Source: Euptelea pleiosperma
Lineage: Eukaryota; Streptophyta; Magnoliopsida; Ranunculales; Eupteleaceae
DNA length: 64,000 nucleotides
Reading direction: 5' to 3'
Assembly: GCA_035048495.1 (NCBI GenBank)
Contig: CM068548.1
Coordinates: forward strand, 3,472,001 to 3,536,000
Shown here: in pieces, positions 32,101-44,065 of the stretch
Numbering within the stretch: the first letter of the stretch is position 1
How the letters are laid out: each line of letters opens with the position of its first letter
Notes under the pieces: model-generated
Told to the model about the DNA's origin: nothing
Seen by the model: only the letters and a program-made list of their open reading frames with translations
Database searches by the model: none
Made by a program: the position numbers and the translations under genes

Positions 32101-32758
32101 CGAAAATTTTCTAAAAAGAAAACAAACTTTAATCTATTTACAAAAACAAAAATAAATATGTCGGGCTGGGCTCCGTTGACAAGTGAAAAATGACAGGATT
32201 CTATACAGGGACACAATATAAGCCACGTGGCACACTCTTAGAGGAATCTGACCGTATGGATGTTTTTCCAATCCCATGGCGGACCTAAAAACCAAAAATC
32301 AGCCTGATTAGTGATTTATTGGCTTTGGCTTGGACTTATTTTCATGGGCTGATCTCAAATGTGGGAATTGGAGCAGTATTTGAGGTACAAAGATCCAATG
32401 CCTATAAATCACTAATCACGCTGATTTTTGGCTTATAAGTCCTCCTTGGGATTGGACAAACATCCATTCGGTCAGATTCCTCTAAGAGTGTACCACGTGG
32501 CTTATATTGTGTCCCTGAACAGAATCCTATCATTTTTTCACCTGACGACGGAACCCGACCCAAAATAAATTTCTGACATTCCCAAAAAAAGTAACTAACC
32601 CGGTGTTTCTCCTTACGTAAAAAGACCGACTGTTTCTCAAAGCTGAAAAGGCTGACAAACGCCCTCTTGACTGGTTAGTTACTATTTTTGGAATTGTGAG
32701 AATTTTATTTTTGTTTGTGTAAATAGATTAAAGTTTTTTTCTTTTTAAAAATTTTTCA
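32101..32758. mobile_element. Large foldback carrying the MITE core (about 660 bp)
   Basis: The inner element at 32163-32561 has the MITE core and inverted arms (GTGAAAAATGACAGGATTCT near 32184; inverse near 32525). Outer inverted arms AAAAAGAAAACAAACTTTAA (32112-) and TTAAAGTTTTTTTCTTTTT (32729-) enclose it. Between inner and outer arms on the right is CTGAAAAGGCTGACAAACGC, which also occurs in the related foldback at 60247-60910. So this is a larger family member, or a MITE nested in a longer one. Confidence 0.7.
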
Positions 32759-33124
32759 TTCTTTTTTTACCAAAATTCATTAGTGCAATTCTGAGAAAAA
32801 ATTTTAAGCTGCGGAAAGTTAGAAACGGCGATGAAGTCCCTAATCATATTGCACCAGATACACCTAAGTGTACGTGCAATGATGTTGTCCCAGGTTCACC
32901 CGTGCAATTTTATTGGCGCTTCATCCCACTTTCAATTAACTTTCCGCCGCTTCAAAAATTTTTCTCCTGCAATTATGAGTGCAAAATATGAGTTCCTTGA
33001 ATCTGACCCATTTAACGATGGTCGACTTCAGTTAAACGGACTTATCATTATACATGCAATATTATGATCCTTTCATAGGTGCATTAACAGGTGCATGATG
33101 ACACCTGCAGTCAATGATACCGCT

Positions 33125-33298
33125 GATTGCAGCCAATATGCGCCACGTAGCACATAACCATATGGATATTTGGCCAATCACTAGGTGGACCTACAACCAA
33201 AAATCAGCCTGATTAGTGATTTAAAACCTTTGGATCTTTGTACCTCAATAATGCTCAAATTCCTACTGTTAAAATCGACCCATGAAAATAACTTCACA
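33125..33298. mobile_element. MITE-core left half, truncated
   Basis: It contains CATATGGATATTTGGCCAAT, GGTGGACCTACA, ATCAGCCTGATTAGTGAT and ends after ACCCATGAAAATAACTTCAC. The right arm is missing. Confidence 0.75.
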
Positions 33299-33639
33299 TA
33301 CAAACATGCTAATTACTTTTAAATTTCAGGGGGTGTTACTAAAATACCCAAACTTTTACAACGGTAATAATTCAACCCCGTTACATTATTTGGTATTTAA
33401 TAGTAGAAACTCTATAACACATTTAATAGTTTTTAATAAGGGCCATTATTTATCTTTAATTGAAAAATGAACCCAAAAAAAAAGTTCTGACGGTTATTTG
33501 ACATGTTATAGCAGCCGTTATAACGATCACAGTGGTAACGCCATTATAACGGTACCTTGGTTCTAACTTCTACATGGGCCATCTAGGATAGAAGCAATAA
33601 AGTATGGAGATAAATAGAATTAATTAAGAACCCATTTTC
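33299..33639. other. Spacer with CCGTTATAACG words
   Basis: No gene. GCAGCCGTTATAACGATC (33510-) and GCCATTATAACGGTACC (33541-) resemble the CCGTTATAACGG repeats seen at 57523-57828 and may be a decayed relative. Confidence 0.4.
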
Positions 33640-33755
33640 AACTGTTATAACGACCGTTATAGGCTTATAGCTGTTACTCTACCCTGCACGGTTGGTGTGA
33701 CACACTCCTTGTATAATGATCTCTTCTTTCTTCTTGTTTTCTCCATTGAGTTTCA
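33640..33755 (+). promoter_or_regulatory. Putative proximal promoter of LECRK copy 2
   Basis: CGACCGTTATAGGCTTATAG (33651-33670), CTCTACCCTGCAC (33678-) and a TATA-like GTATAATG (33711-) about 44 bp before the ATG occur in the same order and similar spacing as upstream of copy 1. Inferred from conservation only. Confidence 0.4.
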
Positions 33756-36128
33756 ATGGCTGCTATGATAATTCTTGTTTCGTCTCTGATGATCTTACTT
33801 GTTTCCTCCTTGCATGGCTCCCAGGCTCAGATTCCTTCCAACATAACCCAGGGTACAACACTAACAGCTGGAAGCGACTCGGCTTGGCTCTCTCCCAATG
33901 GCGATTTCGCATTTGGTTTCTACCGTCTCGAGGATAATCGCTTCCTTGTTGGGATTTGGTTCGATAAGATCACAAATAGAACGCTCGTTTGGTCGGCCAA
34001 CCGAGATGATCCAGTACTACCAACCGGATCAACAATCAATCTAACATCTGGAGGCCTGCTTGTCGACCCAAATTCCGACAGAAATGCTTATCCAATTTAC
34101 AGTGGAAGCGGGGCAAGTTGGGCAGTCATGCAAAACGATGGCAATTTTGTCTTGAAAGACTCCTTTTCCAGAGTCCTATGGCAGAGCTTTTATCATCCGA
34201 CAGACACTCTCTTACTGGGTCAAGTTCTAGTTGAGGGCCAGAAACTGTTTTCCAATGCCGAAGGAACTGTGGACTACTCGACCGGACGATTCAGGTTGGA
34301 GATGCAAAGAGATGGCAATCTGGTGCTCTCTGCACACCATTTCACAGATTCTGGTTACTGGTACAATAACGTTGTAGAACCAGGAAATGTGAGTCTGGTT
34401 TTCAACCAGAGTACTGCAGTCATGTACCTCGTAAATGGCACCGACATCCTCCTCTCTTTCACAAATACTACAAAATTGCCTACGCCCGTTGAAGATTACT
34501 ACCACAGGGCAACCGTTGATGACTATGGCAATTTCCAGCAATATGTCTACAGGAAAACAAATGGCAGAGAGTGGACAAAGGTGTGGAGTGCAGTAACAAT
34601 TCCATGCTCCGTGAATGCTGTTTGTGGGATGTATGGCTACTGCACTTCACCAAATAATGAGACTGTTACCTGTGCTTGCCTGCCAGGTTTCTCTCCCTTG
34701 GATCCCAAAAGTCTTCGCAAGGGATGCTACCCGGATGTCGTGCCTGAACAATATTGCAGAGATAATCCATCCTTGATGAACTTTACAAGAGTAGTGTTCA
34801 ATGATTCCGATATTAAAAATGAAGATTTCACAGATATGGCAAGAATAGAATCCGCAGATTTGGAAAGTTGCTGGAAGGAACTTCTGGATGATTGTTATTG
34901 CACAGCAGCTACATTAGTGGATTCGATTTGTTATAAGAAGAGGATGCCTTTTTTCAATGCTAGAGAGAACCCCCCTACTACTAATCAAATAAGGATACTG
35001 ATCAAGGTGGCGAAAAGGACTAATGATCCAAGCAGTCGAGAAGGTGAGGGAAAGAAGAATTATCATTCCTTGGTTGTTGCTGGCCTTTTAACGAGTTCGG
35101 TGCTCGCTATATTGTTTGCAGCCATTGCCATCTATTATCACCTAGTAGCTCAACGATACAGACCAAAAAAACCCTCTCCAGATGTGGGCACAGTGGATAT
35201 TAACTTGAGGGCATTTACATTCCAGGAGCTCCATGACGCAACAAATGGGCTCAGTAACAGATTAGGCCAAGGAGCTTTTGGAACAGTTTACAGTGGGATT
35301 ATAAGCTTAGAGGGAAAAATGATTGAGATCGCAGTGAAGCAGCTGGAGAAGTTGATTGAACAAGGTGAGAAGGAATTCATAACAGAGCTGAAAGTAATTG
35401 CTCGGACCCATCACAGGAATCTGGTTCCTCTGTTAGGTTTCTGTGACGAGGACAATCACCGGATTCTGGTTTATGACTTCATGAAGAATGGATCTTTATC
35501 TGGTTTTCTCTTCAAGGAGGGGAAGAGACCTAGTTGGGATCTTAGGGTTGAAATAGCATTTGGAATTGCAAGAGGACTGTTATACTTGCATGAAGAATGT
35601 GAGACACAGATCATCCACTGCGACATAAAGCCCCAGAATGTGCTACTTGACGAGAATTACACGGCCAAGATTTCCGACTTTGGCCTAGCGAAGCTTCTGA
35701 TCAATGACCAAACTCACACTAAAACCGATCTCAGAGGAACAATGGGATACATGGCCCCAGAATGGCTCAGGAATGTGCCAATAACAGCCAAAGTAGACAT
35801 CTACAGTTTCGGAGTTATGCTGCTTGAGATTATTTGTTGTAGAAGGCACATAGAGTTGAACCGGCTCGAGGAAGAGACTGAAGGAGATGAATTGATCTTA
35901 ACAGATTGGGTTATAAGTTGTATGAGGTCAGAGAAGCTAGAGATGGTGGTGATGCATGACGCAGAGGTGTTGAGTGATTTCAAGCGGTTCGAACGAATGG
36001 CTACTGTGGGATTATGGTGCATTCACCCTGACCCAATTCTTCGACCATCTATGAAGAAGATCACACAAATGTTGGAAGGGGTGATCGAAGTTGGTGTTCC
36101 ACCTCTCATGTATGCAGAAGCATATTAA
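33756..36128 (+). CDS. G-type lectin S-receptor-like Ser/Thr protein kinase, LECRK type (copy 2)
   Basis: Intronless 790-residue paralogue of the gene at 20310, about two-thirds identical by eye and closest in the kinase. The signal peptide is residues 1-25 (ending GSQAQ). The bulb-type lectin domain is at about 28-150 (AWLSPNGDFAFGFYR, LVWSANRDDP, LWQSFYHPTDTLL, the last more canonical than in copy 1). The EGF-like stretch is CSVNAVCGMYGYC, then comes the PAN-like region, and the transmembrane helix is at about 435-462. Kinase motifs are [45 protein letters not shown] and YSFGVMLLE. It is non-RD, with all catalytic residues present. It should act as a membrane receptor kinase; the ligand is unknown. 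Same orientation as copy 1, consistent with tandem duplication followed by insertion of about 11 kb of mobile DNA. Confidence 0.95.
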   Translation: MAAMIILVSSLMILLVSSLHGSQAQIPSNITQGTTLTAGSDSAWLSPNGDFAFGFYRLEDNRFLVGIWFDKITNRTLVWSANRDDPVLPTGSTINLTSGGLLVDPNSDRNAYPIYSGSGASWAVMQNDGNFVLKDSFSRVLWQSFYHPTDTLLLGQVLVEGQKLFSNAEGTVDYSTGRFRLEMQRDGNLVLSAHHFTDSGYWYNNVVEPGNVSLVFNQSTAVMYLVNGTDILLSFTNTTKLPTPVEDYYHRATVDDYGNFQQYVYRKTNGREWTKVWSAVTIPCSVNAVCGMYGYCTSPNNETVTCACLPGFSPLDPKSLRKGCYPDVVPEQYCRDNPSLMNFTRVVFNDSDIKNEDFTDMARIESADLESCWKELLDDCYCTAATLVDSICYKKRMPFFNARENPPTTNQIRILIKVAKRTNDPSSREGEGKKNYHSLVVAGLLTSSVLAILFAAIAIYYHLVAQRYRPKKPSPDVGTVDINLRAFTFQELHDATNGLSNRLGQGAFGTVYSGIISLEGKMIEIAVKQLEKLIEQGEKEFITELKVIARTHHRNLVPLLGFCDEDNHRILVYDFMKNGSLSGFLFKEGKRPSWDLRVEIAFGIARGLLYLHEECETQIIHCDIKPQNVLLDENYTAKISDFGLAKLLINDQTHTKTDLRGTMGYMAPEWLRNVPITAKVDIYSFGVMLLEIICCRRHIELNRLEEETEGDELILTDWVISCMRSEKLEMVVMHDAEVLSDFKRFERMATVGLWCIHPDPILRPSMKKITQMLEGVIEVGVPPLMYAEAY

Positions 36129-39100
36129 GGTCAGTAATAGTGTACCCTCCCAGTGTAGTTCTAAATCACAAGTATAAATTCCATCAATGCATAATAAGCT
36201 AGATTTGTTTATGAATTATTACTTGTTTGTGTTCATAGGGTTGTAAGAAAGTAAAACCTTGTTAATGTAAACGAAAAATGAAATAACCAGAGTTGTACTA
36301 ATTTAAATGAGAACTTTTTTGGAGTTCTATTGGATTCTCTGCTTTCTTGTGAATGCTATATGAGACTTTAGGGCGTGTTTGATTCCAACTGGGAACACAT
36401 ATTTCAATCATGTGAGAAAATAAAGGCGTATTTTCAAGTGGAAATGAATTCTTACCTATCTGGATGGGAAATGAATTCCGGGCTTAGTAGGGAAAATTAT
36501 CCAGATTTAAATGGTTTGGTAGGGAAAATTATACAGATTTAAAATGGTAATTTTCCCACTTGGTAATTTTCCATGTTATATTTGAACTTAACATGGAAAA
36601 TCACATATTTATATTGTAGTCTTCTGGTTCTATGGAAAAAGGAACATGGAATTCTGTTTATCTTCATATTGTGAAATTACAATTTAAGGAAACATATGGA
36701 TGTAAGTAATCTGTTTTATATCATTACATCTGTCTTTGTCATCACTTCATGCTTGATCTTCTGAGGAAATCCTGTCAAAACTACAGAAACTGAGAAACCT
36801 CTCATAGGTATCTTTCTTCTACTGGATGTTCAACTTGTAATTTTATTTTAATCTCCAACTTGTTCTGATTGAATTCTTTCTGGCAGTTCCAAAATCTTAT
36901 TACAAATTACAGATGAAAATATTGTACAACTGTGTTCTTTGTTACTCCCTAGAGTATAGCTGTTGTGATCTTGTACTAGTTCCTTTGTTATCTATCTGTG
37001 GTGTCAAAGAAATTGAACATTTCGCCCTCTGTTCTTGCAGATTCTGTGGGGGCAATTGGATTTGAAACTGGAATCCTTATGGCAGTAACGATCGACTAAG
37101 CCATTCCTAGAGACCTTTAAGGAGGATGGTGAGTTGTAGCTAAAGATCTAGTTGCCTTGGACTATGAGTTTCATGCCTTGTTACTACTAAATTTGTATAC
37201 ACTTTTAAGCGTTTTAGGATCTCTTAGCTATTTGGATCAATCTTGTAATGTTAATTGTTGCATACGACGGCTTCTATCTAGAGGCATATGATGTCAGAGA
37301 TCACATTCCAAAGAAGAGGACTAAAATGTCATACTATTATATAGATTCTTCAGAAACTCCCAATTCCTAGAAATCTGAGTCTTATAATAGCACATTTTGT
37401 GTTTTTTGTTGTTGCTGATCCCAGTTTGGTTTCTGCCGTTCTATTTTTCTTCTTCTTTTGGGTAAGTAAGATGGGGTTAGGGGAACCCAGATGAGAAATT
37501 TTTTGAAGCGGCCGGATTTTTGAGGAGGTGACCATGTGCTAATGATCGCACCCCACATATACTCATGGTTACTTTTCAAAACCAAAGTGAAACCATGGGT
37601 ATATGTGGTGCATGATCGGCGCTTCAAAAAAATTTCTCGACCCAGACCTGTAGTAAAAATGTTGCAAATTACAGATGTTTGTTTTTACAACAACTGAACC
37701 AGCAGGGACAACAACTGTTTGTCTAGCAAAACAAACTAAGAAGAGTTTTCATCTTCCATGGCTCCCAATGCCTCCTTAACCTGAGCCGTTATATGTAAAC
37801 CAACATTGCCTAGTAAATGCCCGTTCCTGGAAATGCACGAACCTATTCGGGAATGGAACAAGAATGTTTTAGGAGGATGGTCACTTGTTTTACAAGATCC
37901 GTATGACTTAATGCTAATATAAGTGGAAGTAAAAGAATTTGAAGTTTTCGTCCCTCCCCTTTCCTAGAAAATCTCGAATATGAACGCTAACCGTTAATTT
38001 CTTTTTTTGGCCCAAAAGTCTCGTCAAAGCTTGTTATTCCGTGGGTCACAATACAAGTTTTTCCACTGGTTCGTAGAAGATGCCTCAACTTCCAATCATC
38101 TATAGTCACTTGGAGGGGAGGTCCAGGGGAACAGGAAGAATTAGTTTTGGCTTTCGGATTTTTTTATTTTATTTTTTGGTAACAAGTTCTGTTTGAGACG
38201 TTTCCTTTGTCTCCTCATTTATTACTTTCTTTTTAGGAAAAAGATGCAATTAAGTAGAGGCGAATTTTGGATACCCCGTCATGTTTTCTTATCTCTCCCC
38301 TTTCTCTTAATTCCCCTAAATGCCCCGTGGGCCCAGCAAAATCTCTTATCACTCCCCTCCACAAAATGTTAAAAACGAAAGTAAGGGTAATTTGGAGGGT
38401 TTTTACCCTCTTCACTCTTCTATTGTGAAAATCCGAAGTTCCTTCATCGTAGAAAGAAGAGAGCAAGTTTGAGCAAGCGTGTGTGCCTCTGCCTCCTTTG
38501 GTATCGTCATTAACGTGCAAATTGAGGAATCGCCATCTCCAGTATCGCCATTAACGTGCAATCGCCATCTCCGGTATCTAAATACCCCCCTTACTTAGAA
38601 AAGAAATTTCTCAAAATAGGGATTTCATTGTTGAGATTCTTAAGAATAGCTTCGACAGGGCGGAGTGAAGCTTCAGTAGAGAAAAGTTGTTCTCCGCAGT
38701 AGGCACTGGTGGAGAAAAGCTTCGACAAGCCGGAGAGTGGAGGCACCTCCTGTAGGTACTTTTCGTTGTTCAGACTTAACAGTTCGAACAATCAATTCAA
38801 AGACCATGACCAAGACTGCATGAGAAACAAACTCCCAATTTATCGTTCCGGCGAGATTATTAGAAATCCTTGTTAGAATGATTTTGTCTACTAAAAAATT
38901 GAATTCAAATACATACATCCATTGATACTTCCATTGATTTTGAAGCCTCAACCCTAGCCCAACCCTATTTGATCGGGTTGTCAAAATTTAGGCCCAAGCC
39001 CAACTCAAGTACTGAAGGGGCCAACCCAACCCTAATCCAAAGTCAGGTTGAGCTCATCGGGCTCGGGTTGAGCTCCCACACGTTGTAACCTTGTCTAGAA

Positions 39101-39245
39101 TCTTTTTATGTGATATTGAGTGAAGCATCACAATACAATTCTTGGATTTACAAAAATCTCAACTTCGATTTCTATTATAACCAAATCTAATGGAACTGTT
39201 TATTCCAAATAAGGACAGTGTGAAAATTACACTTTTCTTAGTAGG
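36129..39245. other. Spacer downstream of LECRK copy 2
   Basis: No gene recognised. TAGGGCGTGTTTGATTCC at 36369 looks like a hAT-type MITE end, followed by repeated AGGGAAAATTATxCAGATTTA words, but the opposite end is not clear. Around 38505-38580 the pieces ATCGCCATTAACGTGCAA and ATCGCCATCTCC are duplicated in tandem. The rest is AT-rich without supported features. Confidence 0.45.
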
Positions 39246-39950
39246 TTAGAGTTTAAGTTCAAACATTTGTATTAACCATGCCAATTCTTCTAATTTTATA
39301 TGGTCAACATCATTGCTTTCTTCAATGGCAATAATCTTAGGGTGAAACTTACCAAGAAATGACCTTAAGATTTTTCTAACGATTTTGGACTCAGGGATGA
39401 CTTCACCAAGTCCCCACATAGTGTTAATTATTTTGTTCAGTTTTGTGTAAAAGTCTGTGAAAGTTAAAACGTCACCCATCCTAATGATTTCGAACTCGTT
39501 AAAATTTGGAGCTTTAAAACTTTTACTGAGCTAGTACCTTCAAGGATCATTTCTAGAATGTCCCAAGCCTACTTGGCGATTTCATCACAAGATAAGATTC
39601 TTTTGAACTCCTCGGGTGACAATGCACAGTATATCACATTAAGTGCTTTATTATTGAAGGTATATGCATCCTTGTCACCAATACTCCAATTGTTTCTAGC
39701 ATTAATTTTAACAATGGTGGTTTCATCGACAGTCAAGGCAATGGTAGGAGGAGTCCATCCAAATTCCATTGCTTCTTAAATTTTCTCATTGAGAGACTTC
39801 AGAAACAGCCCCATTCATGCCTTCCAATGGCATAGTTAAAACCATTCAACAAGGGAGGTCTAGTTACCAAACTACCCTCTTGACTCATAACCATTCTAAG
39901 GGAGATGAAGAATCACACTCGGGTGTTTAATCCCTTAACAAGTGACCTAT
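39246..39950 (-). mobile_element. Ty1/copia gag fragment (degenerate)
   Basis: Minus-strand translation gives the start of a copia Gag. MEFGWTPPTIALTVDE (39770 down) is followed by IYCALSPEEFKRILSCDEIA, AWDILEMILEGTSSVK, DFYTKLNKIINTMWGLGE, IPESKIVRKILRS and IKLEELAWLIQMFEL. The frame is broken by stops and a frameshift, and the element is cut off at about 39246, before pol. It sits directly next to a primer-binding site. Confidence 0.88.
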
Positions 39951-39963
39951 GCTCTGATACAAA
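39951..39963 (-). other. Primer-binding site of the copia element
   Basis: The minus strand reads TTGTATCAGAGC, one base from the TGGTATCAGAGC complementary to initiator tRNA-Met. It marks the junction between 5' LTR and internal region. Confidence 0.75.
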
Positions 39964-40548
39964 TTAAAAATATTCTTACAACCGCTATAAACGTCCTAAA
40001 GGGGGTGAATAGGACAAATTGAATTCTTTAAGTTCTTTAACAAATTATAATTAATTAATGTCCCAATTGATTCTTACCAATCGCAATCTCATACAAACAT
40101 AACCACAAAAATTATTGAAAGAGAAGCGATCAAAGAATATGATAGACAAAATAAAAACAAATCACAACACAAGATTTATAGTGGTTCAGTGCTCACACAC
40201 CTACATACACTATCAAACGCTCAACACAAGTAAGTTTATTATTTAATCAAGTGTAACACTCTTCTACAATGGAATAACAATATGGTTAGAAGTCACATTA
40301 ACCTAAGCACGAGAAAGAGAATCTTTTCTCAACACCTAATTTCGCTCTAGGCAAGCCAACTCAACACCTAATTAATTACACTGCAGGCAGCTACTCAACA
40401 TCTAATTATACTCTAGGCAAACCGAATCAAGTATCAACATACTCACCTCTCACGGAATTTCTCTCAATTAGTTCAAAGAGAGTAACAACTCACTACGGCT
40501 CTAAGCGATTCATGGTTTACATATTTTAATCTCAATTAATGCATCTTA
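39964..40548 (-). mobile_element. Copia 5' LTR portion, interrupted by the CACTA element
   Basis: It starts next to the primer-binding site and contains CCTAAAGGGGGTGAATAGGA, like the ends of the LTR-like elements at 23187 and 62512. It stops where the CACTA element begins. The continuation after 47535 is plausible but I could not prove it. Confidence 0.6.
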
Positions 40549-40562
40549 CACTACACCAAAAT

Positions 40563-40850
40563 AGACCTTTTATGGCGTTCGATAAACGCCATAAAATATA
40601 TTTCATGGCGTTCATCAAATGCCGTAAAAACGCTGTAAAGGCTATGCCATGCTTTTACAGTCAAACAGTGGCGTTTAATGAACGCCATTAATTGATGGCG
40701 TTTAAGAACGCCATCAATTTATAACATTTATGAACGCCATAAAATTAAATTTAAACGCCATCTTTTGAGACATTACCTAAGCGTGGCATTTACTGAACGC
40801 CATCATTTTAATCTTATAAACTCATGGCGTTTTATGAATGCTATTGTCTT
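40563..40850. repeat. CACTA subterminal palindromic repeats
   Basis: ATGGCGTT and AACGCCAT occur repeatedly in both orientations. They often pair as short hairpins, such as TGGCGTTTAATGAACGCCA at 40671. Such subterminal arrays are the usual transposase-binding sites of CACTA elements. Confidence 0.75.
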
Positions 40851-43143
40851 ACTTGTTAATATTTTAAATAATGCTCTCATAAATCTCTCTATTATAAAAT
40901 TACCTGTGAAGATTGATACACAATCTAAAACACCACATTCACATTCCATAGAAACTGATAATTTGAATAATTGAATACAATATAATTAAAATATAAAATT
41001 CATAGTTACTGACTCAACTGTTTAATACAACATGTAACTCCCCATGCTAGTTGTTTTTTCATTAAATACATAAGAGGACTCAATGGCTCATATTCCTAAC
41101 TCCACCACCACCCCCCCTCCCCCCTGGCTCTTTTTCGAGTAAGAACTTTGTTAACTCAATTGTTCCTGTAAATTTGATGAGTGTGCATCAAAGCCAACTC
41201 CTCTTCTTAAGTTCATGCCTCTTTGTTTATGGCAGAATTAAGATTAATCCACCTGACGTTGCTCAAATCTGCCAAGATACCTCTAAAAGATCTTCGCTTG
41301 TTGCAGGCCCCATATCTCTCTATCTGCTAACAAAAAATAAAAGCATTTCAAGGGTTGATCAGTGCTTAAGATCATATATATTTCGAGGCTTTATACACAT
41401 TCTAATGCAATGAACGAAGTGGAAGGCTTAGCATGAGCCTTAAAAGTTCACAATAGCTCCAATAAAATCATACTTTTTTTTATTATGACTTCATTTGTAA
41501 ATTTCACCATAACACATTTGAACGAAAACATAAAAGTAATATCTAATTACTGAACTATGAACAAAGCAAGAGCCTTAAAGATAAAAGTAGTTACTAAACT
41601 ATGAACAAAGCAAGATGTGAAAAGATCTAAGGTAGTACAAATGAAAAGTTATTAGTAGGGTATTTTCAAATTCAATTTTTACAACAACAAACGTCCAGAA
41701 ATGGACTGTGTTTGCAGCTGAAAAATAACCCCCAAAGTCATCCAAGAACAGCCCCTCTTGTCTCACCAAAAGGACATTTTTTGGTAGTGACACGGTTGTC
41801 GTGGACATTCTACACTAAACACACTAAAACTTGATTATTACTTCGTCTGTGGTAAGGTTGAACATAATCAAATACATAAAGATTTTGTCCCTTCAAAATA
41901 GCAACTAGCAAATGTGCCAATGAATGGACTAGCAAGTAATGACACTATTATATAACCAACAAGCTTCCAATGGTCCAAATAACATGTCCAACTTATAGAG
42001 AAGTGTCAAAAATAAAGACAGCTTTGTCTCACGTCTATGTTTTATTTTCAGGATTGAGTAATTTCATCTCAGCCAAAACAATGAGTTATGAACAAAGTGA
42101 TTGTGAATTGCCTAGAGCAAAAACACGCAGCTACTACTTATGAAGTATGGGATTACAGAAAGGCCAATAGGAGTAGAGTTAGACTCATAACACGATATGC
42201 CTAAACACACAAATATACTCAACAAAATAGTAATTTGAGATTGATGCTTGTGATGATGCTCCCATTCGCTGTCGTAAAAGAAATCTTCCCCACAAACAAC
42301 ATAACTATAGGAACTAACAAGAAAAAAAATAAAAAACTAACATTGGTTGATTTTGTGACAACAATAAAATTCACCATTGATTAGATAAAGGTTCACCTAC
42401 TTTTGTTAGGGAAAATCCATAGAGAATCAACTTTAGAATAGCAAGAAACAATTTTAGCACATAGTATCATCACACAAAACAAAATATAATATCCAATAGA
42501 GTAAGAAAATTGTGTGGTCCAAATTTCGGCTCCAATGTTTAGAAAAGCAGCCAGTGAATAATTATAGCTTTTCTATTACATGAGTTTCATAGGCTGATTA
42601 TGTTTAAGAAAGGTAGTTTTTTATGCATGATTTAAGCCCAACATATTTGACCAAGTAACGCAACAAATAGATGCATAAGGCCTTGAACATGACCTAGAAC
42701 AATAAATATAGAAGACCAACAAAAACTCGTGGAAGGAAACACTTGCTTCTTCATCTTATATAAGGATCGGCAAAGTTGGGAGATTTGTCAAAGTTGAAAA
42801 ACTCCTTGAATGCCAATATCATTCCAAATCATTGGGTTACTACTTACTACCTTAGATCCAAAGATCAAATCCAACATACTTTAGAATTTAAATATAAACA
42901 ACCAGAAAAGTGTCTTGAGCTATAGATCATTGGGTCATCATATCGGCATGATTTTCCAAGCAATGGCCCATCCAAGAAGTAGCCAACTGACTGAAAAAGT
43001 CTGGATTGTTGAGTTACTACCTGCATTGAGTCGTGATGCCTAACATAACTAAACTATATGAGGCCAGGTACCTCCATATATTTCATCTAGTCCCAACTGT
43101 AATTTTAGAGTTCATGTTGGAGAAGGGGATCATAATAGTATTA

Positions 43144-43353
43144 TTAGTTACCTCCTAATTTTAGAGTGCATTGATGTTGTGATTGCTTTTCATGACCAAC
43201 ATGGGCATGAATTCCACTCCCACCAGCATCATTGGGTTTGTCAAGAACCAACGAACCCTCCTTATTGTAGCTTGCTAAAATTGTAGAAGGAAAGGGAATC
43301 TGATCTACTGCCTCACCACAGTCACCTGGACATTGAATTGCACTTGCTTGCAT
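43144..43353 (-). other. Exon-like open frame inside the CACTA element, origin unknown
   Basis: A 69-codon minus-strand frame (IQCPGDCGEAVDQIPFPSTI, GSLVLDKPNDAGGSGIHAHV) with balanced composition in otherwise AT-rich DNA. It is bounded by a possible AG acceptor (TCATGCAAG, about 43350) and a GGAG|GTAACT donor (about 43152). It may be another captured exon. I do not recognise the protein. Confidence 0.35.
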
Positions 43354-43964
43354 GACAAGACAATTTTGTTACTTGCAGCATATTATCTCTTTAAGATTAA
43401 GAGCACAGATCCTCAAGTAAGCTATAACAGAACAGAACAGAAGATTGAAGTTTTTTTTTAATAAAGATTGAAGTTAAGAATAAGTTTTCCAAAATTTCCG
43501 TCAGAACGCATTAAGACTCTACAACACGTTGCAACATGTGAATTCACAAGGTTTTGCGACCACCATGCAAACTCAAACCAGCTCTGATCATACCACAAGC
43601 TAATGAAGGAAGAAGTTGCAGAACAAATAAAATGACATCATGACGTGTTGGACGCAATAACAAAAGAAGCTGTAATGATGAGCAATCTACATGTTCACTT
43701 AATGAGATGATGAAGCATCCCTGTTTATTAGACCATAAATAAGGTTGCTTAAACAGGATATTGTTTCGTGCAGGGCAAACAAAGAAGCAAACACAGTGTG
43801 CATAGACTCGTATGTCAGAAACATATCCATCTTTTAATAAAGATCAAGGTTATAGTGCTACACGCCTGCACCTGGAATACATAACCAAAACACAACACTA
43901 CATTACATTGCCAATAGCAGGGCTTCTTAAAAATTATTAAAATTATTAAAATTAATAGCTAGAA

Positions 43965-44065
43965 AATCACCAATCATTTTTTGTGTGTAGATCCACCAAG
44001 GGATGGGCCAAACATTAACAGTGTTAGTGCACCCGAAAGAGTGCCATGTATCATTCTGATGATGT
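43965..44065. repeat. MITE-core right arm inside the CACTA element
   Basis: AAAATCACCAATCATTTTTT, then GTAGATCCACCAAGGGATGG and GCCAAACATTAAC match the family right arm. Confidence 0.6.
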
